DNA of 64,000 bases from Achromobacter insolitus (lineage in GTDB: Bacteria > Pseudomonadota > Gammaproteobacteria > Burkholderiales > Burkholderiaceae_B): NCBI RefSeq assembly GCF_002209555.1, contig NZ_NJIF01000003.1, positions 992,001 to 1,056,000 on the forward strand, written 5' to 3'. Under the pieces are notes generated by a model that saw nothing but the letters and a program-made list of their open reading frames with translations, was not told the DNA's origin and made no database searches. Shown piece after piece: positions 41,082 to 49,096 of the stretch (position 1 is the first letter of the stretch; each line of letters opens with the position of its first letter). Made by a program: the position numbers and the translations under genes.

Positions 41082-43559
41082 ATGGCAGCACGCCATACAT
41101 CCTCTATTCTTGCCGCGCCCCAGACGCCCGGGGCGGGTACGGCCCGCTTGCGCCTAGCCGTCCATCTTGCATTGGCCGCAATGGCCTCGCTCGCCGCGCC
41201 CGTCACGTCCTGGGCTCAGCCCGCCACCGCGCAGGGGATCGCCTTCGCCATTGCGCCCACGACGCTGGACGCGGCGCTGGGCCAGTTCGGTGTCGCTGCC
41301 AACGTCACCGTGGCCGCGTCGCCAACGCTGACCCTCGGAGTGATGACGCAAGGCCTCACGGGCCGCTACACCGCCGAACAGGGCCTCACGCGCCTGCTCG
41401 CGGGCACGGGACTGCAGGCAGTGCCCAACGCCAACGGAGAAGGCTATCACCTGCGCCGCATTGCGCAGGGAGAAGCGACCACGCTCGCGCCGGTCACGGT
41501 AACGGGCATGGCCGATCCCGCCGTCACCGAAGGCACGGGCAGCTATACCAGCGGAATAGTGACGATAGGCAAGGGAGAGCAGAGCCTGAAAGAGATCCCT
41601 CAGTCGGTCACGGTGGTGACACGCCAGCGCATGGATGACCAGAACGCCAACACGCTGGACGACGTGTTGGCCAACAGCACCGGCATGACGCTCTACAAGA
41701 GTCCGATGGGTGGCAACTACGTGTTCTCGCGCGGTTTTCGCGTCGACAGCTATCAATTCGATGGCGTCAACCGCGCGTTCTACTACCCCCAGGCCAATAG
41801 CTTCACGAGCAGCACGGTGATCCTGGACCGCGTGGAGATCATTCGCGGCGCCACCGGCTTGCTGCAAGGCGCCGGGTCGCCCAGCGCAGCGGTCAACCTG
41901 GTGCGCAAGCGCCCGCTCGCCGAAAACCAGGTGCAGCTGATGGCCAGCGGCGGCTCGTGGAGCAACTACCGGGCCGACATCGACGCGACCGGCCCGCTGA
42001 ATGCATCGGGCTCCTTACGCGGCCGCGCCGTGGCCAGCTACAACGACCGCGATTATTTTTACGACAACGCCGACAGCCGCACCGGCGTGCTGTATGGCGT
42101 GCTGAGCTACGACCTGGGACCCGCCACCACCTTGACCGGCGGCGTCAGCTACGAGGAGCTGCGGTCCACGCCGTTCTTCCACGGCCTGCCCCATTACGCC
42201 AACGGCGACGACATCGGGCAGCAGCGTTCGACCTCGCTCTCGCAGGACTGGAACCGCTGGAACGGCAAGCAGACGACCGTGTTCGCCGAGCTTGCGCATC
42301 GCTTCAACCAGGATTGGTCGCTGAAACTCACCGGGACTTCCACCCAGGAGTCCAACGATTCCAAATACGCCTTCACGGAAGGCGCGGTCGATCCGGCCAC
42401 CGGGCTTGGGCCGACGATGTACGCGGGCATATTCGATTTCTCGACGCACAACAAAGCCCTCAACCTGGACGTGGACGGCGCCTTCGAGGCCCTGGGCCGC
42501 AGGCATTCGGTGAGCGTCGGCGCCAGCTACAACGAACTGACCAGCAAAAACGATTTCGCGACAGCGCGCCTGAACCGGGGCGTGAACGTGTGGAATCCGG
42601 ATCATCACGTGCCCGAGCCTACCGATCAATGGTTGCGCGAGTACGCCTACCGAGGAGCCGCGACCATCATCAAGATGAAGCAGACCGGCGTCTATGGCGT
42701 CGGCCGGTTCCAGCTGGCCGACCCGTTGACGCTGGTGGCGGGCGCCCGCGTCAGTTGGTATGAGAACACCGGCAATTACCGGGATGGCGGAGACCGCTAC
42801 ACCGATCCCTATAAGGAGAATGGCGTCGTCACGCCGTACGGCGGCCTGATCTACGCCTTCAATCCCCAGTGGTCGGGCTACGTCAGCTTTGCGGAAATCT
42901 TCGAACCGCAAAACGCCGTGGACGCGTCGGGCCAACTGCTCGACCCCATACTCGGCAAAAACTACGAAGCGGGCATCAAGGGCGAACTGCTCGACGGCCG
43001 GGTCAACGCCTCGCTCGCGCTCTTCCGCGTCGACCAGAAGAATCGAGCCCAGCAGGACCTGGTCAGCGCGTGCACGGTGGGCGATATCTGCTATGTGTCC
43101 AGCGGCAAGGTGCGCAGCCAGGGCGTGGACGCCGAAATCAGCGGCGAGGTAGCGCCTGGCTGGCAACTGTTTGCCGGCTATACGTTCAATACCCTGAAGT
43201 TCCTGAACGACACTGAAGTATCAAGCACCAATTTTGGGCGCACGGTGACACCGAAGCACATCCTGCGGCTCTGGTCGGACTACCGCCTGCCAGGCGAGTG
43301 GTCGGCATGGACCTTGGGCGGCGGCGTCAACTACCAGACCGGCAGCTACACGGAAACCCGATCGGTCCGCGTGTCGCAGGCGCCCTACGCCGTCTGGAAT
43401 GCACGCGTCGGATACAAGATCAACAAGCACTGGTCCGCGGCGCTGAACGTGAACAACCTGTTCGACAAGACGTACTACCAGACCATCGGCGCGCCGGGAT
43501 GGGGCAGCTTCTATGGCGAGCCCCGCAATGCAACGCTGACCCTGCGCGGAACCTTCTGA
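41082..43559 (+). CDS. TonB-dependent siderophore receptor with signalling domain
   Basis: This is an 825-residue outer-membrane receptor. The start at 41082 (MAARHTSS) follows AGGAAG; an earlier ATG at 41004 lacks a ribosome-binding site. After a long signal peptide ending SWAQ comes an STN signalling domain (about 47-125, with TLDAALGQFGVAANV), then a TonB-box region (LAPVTVTG), a plug domain (LKEIPQSVTVVTRQRMDDQ) and a 22-strand barrel ending LTLRGTF with C-terminal Phe. The STN domain is what contacts FecR. It is most like FpvA/FhuE/FoxA-type ferric-siderophore receptors; the siderophore is unknown and no biosynthesis genes adjoin, so a xenosiderophore is plausible. Confidence 0.93.
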   Translation: MAARHTSSILAAPQTPGAGTARLRLAVHLALAAMASLAAPVTSWAQPATAQGIAFAIAPTTLDAALGQFGVAANVTVAASPTLTLGVMTQGLTGRYTAEQGLTRLLAGTGLQAVPNANGEGYHLRRIAQGEATTLAPVTVTGMADPAVTEGTGSYTSGIVTIGKGEQSLKEIPQSVTVVTRQRMDDQNANTLDDVLANSTGMTLYKSPMGGNYVFSRGFRVDSYQFDGVNRAFYYPQANSFTSSTVILDRVEIIRGATGLLQGAGSPSAAVNLVRKRPLAENQVQLMASGGSWSNYRADIDATGPLNASGSLRGRAVASYNDRDYFYDNADSRTGVLYGVLSYDLGPATTLTGGVSYEELRSTPFFHGLPHYANGDDIGQQRSTSLSQDWNRWNGKQTTVFAELAHRFNQDWSLKLTGTSTQESNDSKYAFTEGAVDPATGLGPTMYAGIFDFSTHNKALNLDVDGAFEALGRRHSVSVGASYNELTSKNDFATARLNRGVNVWNPDHHVPEPTDQWLREYAYRGAATIIKMKQTGVYGVGRFQLADPLTLVAGARVSWYENTGNYRDGGDRYTDPYKENGVVTPYGGLIYAFNPQWSGYVSFAEIFEPQNAVDASGQLLDPILGKNYEAGIKGELLDGRVNASLALFRVDQKNRAQQDLVSACTVGDICYVSSGKVRSQGVDAEISGEVAPGWQLFAGYTFNTLKFLNDTEVSSTNFGRTVTPKHILRLWSDYRLPGEWSAWTLGGGVNYQTGSYTETRSVRVSQAPYAVWNARVGYKINKHWSAALNVNNLFDKTYYQTIGAPGWGSFYGEPRNATLTLRGTF

Positions 43560-43578
43560 CACGCAGCGCCCGCTTCGC

Positions 43579-44478
43579 TCATTCTTCGGGGTCCTGCCAG
43601 GCCGCCTGCGTAGTCAACCAATGCGCCACGGCCTGGACCGGCGCCGAGGGCGGCCGTCCGGCGTACATGGCCAGGTGATAGGTGTGCCCGTCTATCACCG
43701 GGCCGAAGGGCTGCACGAGATGGCCGGCCTCCAGTTCCTCGGCAACCAAGGCCAGGCTGACCAGCGCAACGCCGTGGCCAGCGACGGCCGCTTGTATTGC
43801 ATGCCCTTCATCGGAAAAGCGCAGCTGGCTCGCCTGGCGAGGCTGTGCCCGCTCGGCGGCCGCAAACCAACGTTCCCAGGTTGGATTCTCCGGCCTGCGC
43901 CGCTTCCAGTCGAAACAGATCAACGGCACACGAGCCAAATCGTCTGGCGATCCGATGCCCAGCCGTGGATTCGCCACGGGCGCGAACCTGTCGGTGAACA
44001 GGGGCTGTACGACCAGCCCCGGATATGGCCCTCGGCCGTAGCGGATCGCGATATCCACCGCCGTCGACCGCAGGTCGACGATGTCATCGCTGGCCTGCAA
44101 CTGCAGGTCGATACCAGGATGCCGGCTGCGGAAATCGGCCATGCGCGGCACCAGCCATTTCACAGTAAACGCGTTTGTCGCGGAGATGGTCACCTGGACC
44201 CGCGCGCGCTGCTGGGTCAGCCGCGCCAGTGTCGCCTCGAAAGCATCGAACCCGTCGCGCAGCACGGGATAAAGCTGCGCCCCCGCGTCGGTCAGCGACA
44301 CCCTGCGCACATGGCGATCGAACAGCGCAAGGCCGGTCTGCGCCTCCAGAGCGCGGATCTGGTGGCTGACGGCAGTCGGCGTGACCGCCAGTTCGCGAGC
44401 AGCGGCCTTGAAGCTACCCAGTCGTGCGGCGGCCTCGAATACGCGTAGTCCGGAAAGCGGCAGGGATCGGCGTTGCAT
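43579..44478 (-). CDS. LysR-family regulator, GcvA-like subgroup
   Basis: This 299-residue regulator begins LPLSGLRVFEAAARLGSFKAAARELAVTPTAVSHQIRALE, a GcvA-type helix-turn-helix at residues 6-64. The effector domain has TISATNAFTVKWLVPRMADFRSRHPGIDLQL and VAGHGVALVSLALVAEELEAGHLVQPFG. It is divergent from the RidA-like/Old Yellow Enzyme operon, separated by two palindromes at 44491-44535, and is probably its regulator. Confidence 0.87.
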   Translation of the reverse strand: MQRRSLPLSGLRVFEAAARLGSFKAAARELAVTPTAVSHQIRALEAQTGLALFDRHVRRVSLTDAGAQLYPVLRDGFDAFEATLARLTQQRARVQVTISATNAFTVKWLVPRMADFRSRHPGIDLQLQASDDIVDLRSTAVDIAIRYGRGPYPGLVVQPLFTDRFAPVANPRLGIGSPDDLARVPLICFDWKRRRPENPTWERWFAAAERAQPRQASQLRFSDEGHAIQAAVAGHGVALVSLALVAEELEAGHLVQPFGPVIDGHTYHLAMYAGRPPSAPVQAVAHWLTTQAAWQDPEE

Positions 44479-44490
44479 GATCGAGATTAC

Positions 44491-44535
44491 AGATGAGTTT
44501 TTCTCATCTTATAGCTGACAAATGAACCTTTGTCA
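44491..44535. promoter_or_regulatory. Two adjacent palindromes between the LysR and RidA genes
   Basis: AGATGAG-TTTTT-CTCATCT (44491-44509) contains a TGAG-N5-CTCA core that fits the LysR T-N11-A rule. TGACAAA-TGAACC-TTTGTCA (44516-44535) follows six bases later. They are the likely recognition and activation sites of the LysR protein, or one may serve another regulator. Confidence 0.65.
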
Positions 44536-44623
44536 CCATGCTCGCCCGTCCCTACAGTGTGGGCATGGATTGGCGATTTTCACACCGGTCCTCTCATCAA
44601 CCATAAGTGAAGGAATTCGCATC

Positions 44624-45019
44624 ATGCTACAGCGCGTCATCACCCAGCCCGACAACTACGAGCCCTTCCTGCTGTCGCAGGGAATCCAATTCGGCAACCT
44701 GTTGTTCATCTCCGGCCAGGCGGGCGCCGGCGACGATGGAAAGATCGTCGACGGCGGCTTTCTCGCGCAAGGCGAGCAAGCATTCCTGAATTTGCGCCGA
44801 GCGCTGGAAGCAGGCGGTTCAAGCTTGAAGGACGTCATCAAGGTCACCATCTTCGTCACCGACATGGGGTATTTCAAGGACGTGGTAACGCTGCGCCGCC
44901 GCTTTTTCTCGGCTCCCTACCCGGCCGACACCATCGCCGAAATCAAAGCGCTCTACGACCCGGCAGCCATGATCGAAATCGAGGCGATCGCGGCCGTGCG
45001 CCCTCAGGAGGGCCGCTGA
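44624..45019 (+). CDS. RidA-family protein without the catalytic arginine
   Basis: This is a 131-residue YjgF/YER057c/UK114-fold protein, normally trimeric. The start at 44624 follows GTGAAGGA. Family motifs are LLFISGQAGAG, GGFLAQGEQAFLNLRRALEAGGSSLKDVIKVTIFVTDM and IEIEAIAAV. In RidA the Arg of the PAR motif hydrolyses reactive 2-aminoacrylate; here the equivalent reads PAD (D102), so that activity is not expected and it belongs with the Rid4-7-like groups, which often sit in catabolic operons. It is followed at 1 base by an Old Yellow Enzyme. Confidence 0.85.
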   Translation: MLQRVITQPDNYEPFLLSQGIQFGNLLFISGQAGAGDDGKIVDGGFLAQGEQAFLNLRRALEAGGSSLKDVIKVTIFVTDMGYFKDVVTLRRRFFSAPYPADTIAEIKALYDPAAMIEIEAIAAVRPQEGR

Positions 45020-45020
45020 C

Positions 45021-46139
45021 ATGAGCACGCACACAGGATTGTTCGCGTCGCTGCAGCTGGAACGCGGGCTGGGGCTGTCGAATCGACTCGCCGTGGCGCC
45101 CATGACTCGGGTCAGCGCCACGGCCGATGGCCGCGCCACCGCCCAGATGGCCGACTACTACGCCGCCTACGCTGCCGGCGGCTTCGGCCTTGTGATTACG
45201 GAAGGCATCTATACGGACAAGGCCCATGCGCAGGGCTACCTGTTCCAGCCCGGCCTGGCCGACGACGCGCAACGCGATGCGTGGCGGACCGTGGTGGATC
45301 GTGTGCATGCTCATGGCGGCCGGATCATCGCGCAACTCATGCATGCGGGCGCGTTGTCGCAGGGCAACCCCCATCGCGCCACCACGCAAGGCCCGTCCGC
45401 TGTACTACCCAAAGGGCAGCAGATGACGTTCTATCGAGGCACGGGGCCGTACCGGATGCCCGAAGCGATGTCGGAAGAAGATATCTCCGTAGCGGTAGCC
45501 GGCTTCGCGCAGGCAGCGCGTCGGGCGCAGGAAGCCGGGTTCGACGGCGTCGAGATACACGGCGCCAACGGGTATCTGCTGGATCAGTTCCTCACCACCT
45601 ACACCAATGCGCGTAACGACCGCTACGGTGGCAGCCTGGACAATCGCCTGCGCCTGACCCTGGACGTGATCCAGGCTGTCCGAGCGTCCACCGCGCGGCA
45701 CTTTGTCGTAGGGGTGCGCAGTTCGCAAGGCAAGGTCAACGACTTCACGCACAAATGGGAAGGCGGCGAGGCCGATGCCGCGCAGATCTACCGCGCGTTG
45801 GACGCGCAGCCCATCGATTATCTGCACACCACGGAGTTCGAGGCCTGGCGTCCCGCTTTCGGTGCACAGGGTCCCAGCCTGGCCGCGCTGGCGCGGCGGC
45901 ACGTGCGCGTTCCGGTGCTGGCCAACGGCTCGCTGCATGATCCGGTCCAGGCCGGCGGCATGATTTCGCGAAAGGAAGCGGATTTCGTGTCGCTGGGCCG
46001 CGGCGCGCTCACGCATGCCGACTGGCCCGCCAGACTGCGCGCCGGCCAGGCGCTGGAGGCTTTCGATCGCGGATTGCTCGCGCCCATCGCCGACCTTGCC
46101 AATGCGGCGCGCCATCGCGGCAAGCTGCAATTCGCCTGA
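45021..46139 (+). CDS. Old Yellow Enzyme-family NADH:flavin oxidoreductase
   Basis: This is a 372-residue FMN-binding TIM barrel. Conserved elements are NRLAVAPMTRVSA near the N-terminus, GLVITEGIY, IIAQLMHAG, the substrate-anion site HGANGYLLDQFL with its His/Asn pair, NARNDRYGGSLDNRLR, and VLANGSL and DFVSLGRGALTHADWP for phosphate binding. OYE enzymes reduce activated C=C bonds of enones, nitro compounds or related electrophiles. It forms an operon with the RidA-like gene and is probably controlled by the divergent LysR protein. Confidence 0.92.
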   Translation: MSTHTGLFASLQLERGLGLSNRLAVAPMTRVSATADGRATAQMADYYAAYAAGGFGLVITEGIYTDKAHAQGYLFQPGLADDAQRDAWRTVVDRVHAHGGRIIAQLMHAGALSQGNPHRATTQGPSAVLPKGQQMTFYRGTGPYRMPEAMSEEDISVAVAGFAQAARRAQEAGFDGVEIHGANGYLLDQFLTTYTNARNDRYGGSLDNRLRLTLDVIQAVRASTARHFVVGVRSSQGKVNDFTHKWEGGEADAAQIYRALDAQPIDYLHTTEFEAWRPAFGAQGPSLAALARRHVRVPVLANGSLHDPVQAGGMISRKEADFVSLGRGALTHADWPARLRAGQALEAFDRGLLAPIADLANAARHRGKLQFA

Positions 46140-46187
46140 CATGAGCGGCGGTCGCCTGATGCACCCAGGCCACGCCCGGCGAACCAT

Positions 46188-46218
46188 GCGGTCGCGGGCG
46201 CGCCTAGGGCGCGACCGC
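46188..46218. terminator. Hairpin between convergent OYE and MDR genes
   Basis: A 9-base stem GCGGTCGCG / CGCGACCGC with a 13-base loop lies at the ends of the two convergent genes; the right arm is inside the last codons of the leftward MDR gene. It has no T tract, so termination strength is uncertain. Confidence 0.45.
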
Positions 46219-47166
46219 AATCGCGATTTTTCCGCGGATGCCGTTGTTAGGGCTTTCCAGCCGGGCATGGGCCAACGGAACATCGGCAAGCGTATAGACG
46301 GCGCCCACATGCGGCCTCAACTGCCCCCGGGCGACCAATGCGCTCAACTCATCGAGCTTGCCGCGGTTCTGCCTGGTGAAGACAAAGTGATAGCTCGCGT
46401 TTTTACCCCAGGCCTGAAGCAGCCCCTGCGGCTGCGCAATGTCGACGATCGAGACCACCCGGCCCAGTTGGGCAAGTGCGTCAGGACTGCGCGACAAGGT
46501 GGCGCCGCCGATGGTATCGAACACAACGTCCACGCCGCGGCCTCCCGTCATCCGCATGATGGCGTCGGCATAGTCTTCGCTTTCGTAGTCGATCACGACA
46601 TCGGCCCCCATCGCCCGCGCGAACTCGGCGTTTGCCGCGCGCACGGTCGTAAATACCCTGGCGCCCATGGCTTTCGCGAGCTGGATTGCCACGTGGCCAA
46701 CGCCTCCCGCGCCGCCATGCACCAATATGTCCTCCCCCACTCGCAGCGCCGCGCGCACCACTAGCGCCTCCCACGCCGTCCCGCCAACCAGGGTCAGGCT
46801 TGCGGCCTTCAGATGGCTCAGCGAGGGAGGCTTCATTCCGACAATGCTCTCTGAGGCAACGTGATATTCCGCATAGCTTCCCGACCCTTCGAAGATTTGC
46901 GGCGTGTACCAGACCTCGTCTCCCGGCGCGAATGCCGTCACGCCGGCGCCGACCTCTTCCACAACGCCCGATACGTCGTGCCCAGTGATGGCGGGCAGTG
47001 GCACGAGGTCGGGATAGTCCCCGCGCCGCACCTGGTAGTCCAAGGGATTGATGGAGGTTGCGTGGACTCGGACCAGGACTTGCCCCGGATTTGGCACTGG
47101 AGTGGGCACATCGCGCAGCTCGAACGATTCCGGGCCGCCAAATGCTTTAAGTACGATCGATTTCAT
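46204..47166 (-). CDS. Zinc-independent MDR oxidoreductase (quinone reductase type)
   Basis: This is a 320-residue medium-chain dehydrogenase/reductase. The N-terminal GroES-like domain has [25 protein letters not shown] and [14 protein letters not shown]. The Rossmann domain has [25 protein letters not shown] with the NADP-binding GGAGGVG (about 148-154) and [14 protein letters not shown]. No structural or catalytic zinc ligands are evident, so it should be an NADPH:quinone or enone reductase. It lies downstream of an ArsR gene, and the same 20-base operator motif stands in front of both, so the ArsR protein probably controls both. Confidence 0.9.
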   Translation of the reverse strand: MKSIVLKAFGGPESFELRDVPTPVPNPGQVLVRVHATSINPLDYQVRRGDYPDLVPLPAITGHDVSGVVEEVGAGVTAFAPGDEVWYTPQIFEGSGSYAEYHVASESIVGMKPPSLSHLKAASLTLVGGTAWEALVVRAALRVGEDILVHGGAGGVGHVAIQLAKAMGARVFTTVRAANAEFARAMGADVVIDYESEDYADAIMRMTGGRGVDVVFDTIGGATLSRSPDALAQLGRVVSIVDIAQPQGLLQAWGKNASYHFVFTRQNRGKLDELSALVARGQLRPHVGAVYTLADVPLAHARLESPNNGIRGKIAIAVAP

Positions 47167-47193
47167 TGGGATCTCTCATTTCGGTAAATAGGG

Positions 47194-47213
47194 ATATCGG
47201 GATTTTCCGATAT
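47194..47213 (-). promoter_or_regulatory. ArsR operator copy upstream of the MDR gene
   Basis: ATATCGG-GATTTT-CCGATAT is a 20-base palindrome 27 bases before the MDR start. It is identical at 17 of 20 positions to the element in the arsR promoter at 47542-47561. Confidence 0.75.
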
Positions 47214-47229
47214 TGTGGGGCAAAAAAAA

Positions 47230-47532
47230 TTACAACTCTTTCCCGATGACCTGGGCCAAGGCGCTGATGGCGCCTTCGTTGCGCTTGTAATAGGTCCACG
47301 ATCCGATGCGCGTGGCTTCGACCAGTCCGGCTCGCTGGAGCGTGGCAAGGTAATCGGAGACGGTGGATTGCGACAATCCGACGCCTTCCTGGATGCTGCT
47401 GACGCACACGCCCACCGTATGAACGTCGCCCTCGTCCTGCGGGGGAAAGCTGTTCACGGGGTCCTTCAAGCCTTTCAGGATTTCAAGGCGTGTGCGGTTA
47501 GAGAGGGCTTTGAAGATTTCAAGCAGATCCAT
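47230..47532 (-). CDS. ArsR-family winged-helix regulator
   Basis: This 100-residue ArsR/SmtB-type repressor has the recognition region QEGVGLSQSTVSDYLATLQRAGLVEATRIGSWTYYKRNE (about 47-85). The usual CxCxxD metal site is absent. A single Cys lies in VGVCVSSIQ, which may allow thiol-based or small-molecule sensing. The start coincides with the predicted transcription start from TTGATA-N16-TATAAT, so the mRNA is probably leaderless, which explains the lack of a ribosome-binding site. It is followed by an MDR reductase gene, so electrophile or quinone stress is a plausible signal. Confidence 0.88.
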   Translation of the reverse strand: MDLLEIFKALSNRTRLEILKGLKDPVNSFPPQDEGDVHTVGVCVSSIQEGVGLSQSTVSDYLATLQRAGLVEATRIGSWTYYKRNEGAISALAQVIGKEL

Positions 47533-47538
47533 GGGCGG

Positions 47539-47566
47539 ATTATATCGGGAATTCGCGATATATCAA
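47539..47566 (-). promoter_or_regulatory. arsR promoter with embedded operator
   Basis: On the minus strand, TTGATA (47566-47561) and TATAAT (47544-47539) are 16 bases apart. The spacer and flanks hold the palindrome ATATCGG-GAATTC-GCGATAT read on the plus strand (47542-47561). The predicted transcription start falls on or next to the arsR ATG. Confidence 0.8.
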
Positions 47567-48231
47567 TTTGCGTCCACCGACCGCATGTCGCAAGTCGTCT
47601 CGGACGAGGAGCAGACGCCACGGAACCACGCCCTCCCCCGCGTGCGGTCCTTGGGCGCCAGCGGCTCGAATTTGTCGCTGTTGCGCATCTCGTAGTCCAG
47701 CAGCAGCCAATCGCCCTCGCAGGCGACTATGCCTCGCAGCGTGGCCCTTTCGGTAAGCCAGTCGTCGCCCAGATCGAGCAAGCGCTCACTGGCGGCATCA
47801 GGACGGGCATATCCGCGCGCAGACTGGATGCCGACCTGGGCATCCGCGGCCTCGATCCAGCCCTCTCCCCGGTATACGGGGCGCGGGCGGCCGGATTCAC
47901 CGGCCGTCATGTCGTCGCTGGCGTTCCTGATCCTGAGCCAGCCATCGCGCGCTTCGGTCACGTCGAAAGTGACGCTGTAGTAGTCGATCTCGGGATCGGG
48001 CCCCTCGCCGCGCGTGGTCGGCAGCTCGCCCACCACTTCGGCCTGGGCGGAAGCCTCGGCGCGCACCGGGATGCCGGGCTTGTCGTTGGTCGTCCAGCCG
48101 GAAAAACCGCATGCTGTCGGAGCCGCAGGGGTCCACGCAGCAACGCCCGGAGCGGCTTGGGCATGGATGGCGGGGGAAAAGCTCAGCATGGCAAGCGCCA
48201 GCAGCGTGCTGCGAGCAATCATGAAGTTCAC
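47563..48231 (-). CDS. Exported SH3-like hypothetical protein
   Basis: This is a 222-residue protein with a signal peptide (residues 1-25, ending HAQA). The mature part has short beta-strands and Gly/Asp turns: GIPVRAEASAQAEVVGELP, then DGWLRIRNA and GEGWIEAADAQVGIQS. This recalls bacterial SH3-type repeats that bind cell-wall ligands. Two Cys pairs (near 41 and 172, and in the C-terminal CSSSETTC) may form disulfides. The stop is adjacent to the arsR promoter. I do not recognise a named family. Confidence 0.65.
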   Translation of the reverse strand: MNFMIARSTLLALAMLSFSPAIHAQAAPGVAAWTPAAPTACGFSGWTTNDKPGIPVRAEASAQAEVVGELPTTRGEGPDPEIDYYSVTFDVTEARDGWLRIRNASDDMTAGESGRPRPVYRGEGWIEAADAQVGIQSARGYARPDAASERLLDLGDDWLTERATLRGIVACEGDWLLLDYEMRNSDKFEPLAPKDRTRGRAWFRGVCSSSETTCDMRSVDAN

Positions 48232-48250
48232 TACCGGCTCCTGGTCGAGT

Positions 48251-48502
48251 TCAATTGCGATTGATCCAATCCTGCGTGTCCTGGATGAACCAGGGCAGAT
48301 TCAATTTTTCTCCTTCGCCGGACTGTATGGTCAAACGCTGATCCGCGGAGTCAGGAGCCCTATGGGCGCCCGTTGCCGAGGAAGGCGGCCGGCTGCGATA
48401 TTCCAGGTCGGTCCGCTCGGGCGGCTTGCTCGCGCAAGCGGCGATCAACGCGCACGCAGCCGCCACGAGTACGGGCCGCGGCGCTGGACTAAGGATCTTC
48501 AT
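48251..48502 (-). CDS. Small lipoprotein
   Basis: This is an 83-residue protein with a lipoprotein signal peptide (PRPVLVAAACALIAACAS, lipobox LIAAC with Cys at about residue 23). The mature part is short, polar and Pro/Ser/Asp-rich and ends in a conserved-looking PWFIQDTQDWINRN. AGGAA stands 10 bases upstream of the ATG at 48502. It is 19 bases before the SH3-like gene, and the two are probably co-transcribed as envelope proteins. Family unknown. Confidence 0.65.
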   Translation of the reverse strand: MKILSPAPRPVLVAAACALIAACASKPPERTDLEYRSRPPSSATGAHRAPDSADQRLTIQSGEGEKLNLPWFIQDTQDWINRN

Positions 48503-48570
48503 GATGTGCTGATTCCTGCTGGGGTAGCACGGGCCAGTGTGCCGGAAATTCATGGGCTGCAGCCCATACC

Positions 48571-49044
48571 TTACTCGCAATGAGCGGGATGCGCCGGCGC
48601 CTGCAGCGGCATATTGAAGTAGACGACCCGCTCCGTCTCCGTGAACCCGAGGCGCGAGTGGGCCGCCTGGCTTACCGCGTTGTCCAGCTGCGTGTCCGAG
48701 GCCAGCTCTTTGCAGCCCCTGTCCCGCGCCCAGCCGCGCACAGCGGCGATCAAGGCCCTGGCCGCGCCCAGCCGCCGGGCCTCGGGCACGACGTATAGCC
48801 CCTCCAGAAAGGCAACGGGGCTGGAATTCGTTCCATTGACGTAGTCGGATCGGATTGAAGCCTCGGCAAGACCGACAGCCTGCCCGGCGTCGGATCGCAC
48901 CAGGAACTGCGCGTACCTGGTCGGCGACGAGACCTGATCGGCCATTTCCTGCAGATGCTCGCTGGCCGAGGCGTCGGGCCAGAGCGCCATGCGCAGCGCG
49001 AGCCAGGCGGCATCCTCGGAGGAAGTGATTGCGGCAGCTTTCAT
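48571..49044 (-). CDS. GNAT acetyltransferase, aminoglycoside AAC(6')-like
   Basis: This is a 157-residue GNAT-fold enzyme. The start at 49044 (MKAAAITSSEDAAWLALRMALWP) matches the start of chromosomal AAC(6') proteins, though no strong ribosome-binding site is present. Motifs are EASIRSDYVNGTNSSPVAFLEGLYVVPEARRLGAARALI, which includes the acetyl-CoA loop, and ELASDTQLDNAVSQAAHSRLGFTETERVVYF. This series is close to AAC(6')-Ig-type enzymes that acetylate the 6' amine of aminoglycosides. In vivo substrate and expression are not shown by sequence. A related acetyltransferase with another substrate remains possible. Confidence 0.82.
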   Translation of the reverse strand: MKAAAITSSEDAAWLALRMALWPDASASEHLQEMADQVSSPTRYAQFLVRSDAGQAVGLAEASIRSDYVNGTNSSPVAFLEGLYVVPEARRLGAARALIAAVRGWARDRGCKELASDTQLDNAVSQAAHSRLGFTETERVVYFNMPLQAPAHPAHCE

Positions 49045-49096
49045 GGGGAGAGTCCATATTCTGCGTAACGCGCCAGAATGTAGCATCTCCGCGCTT

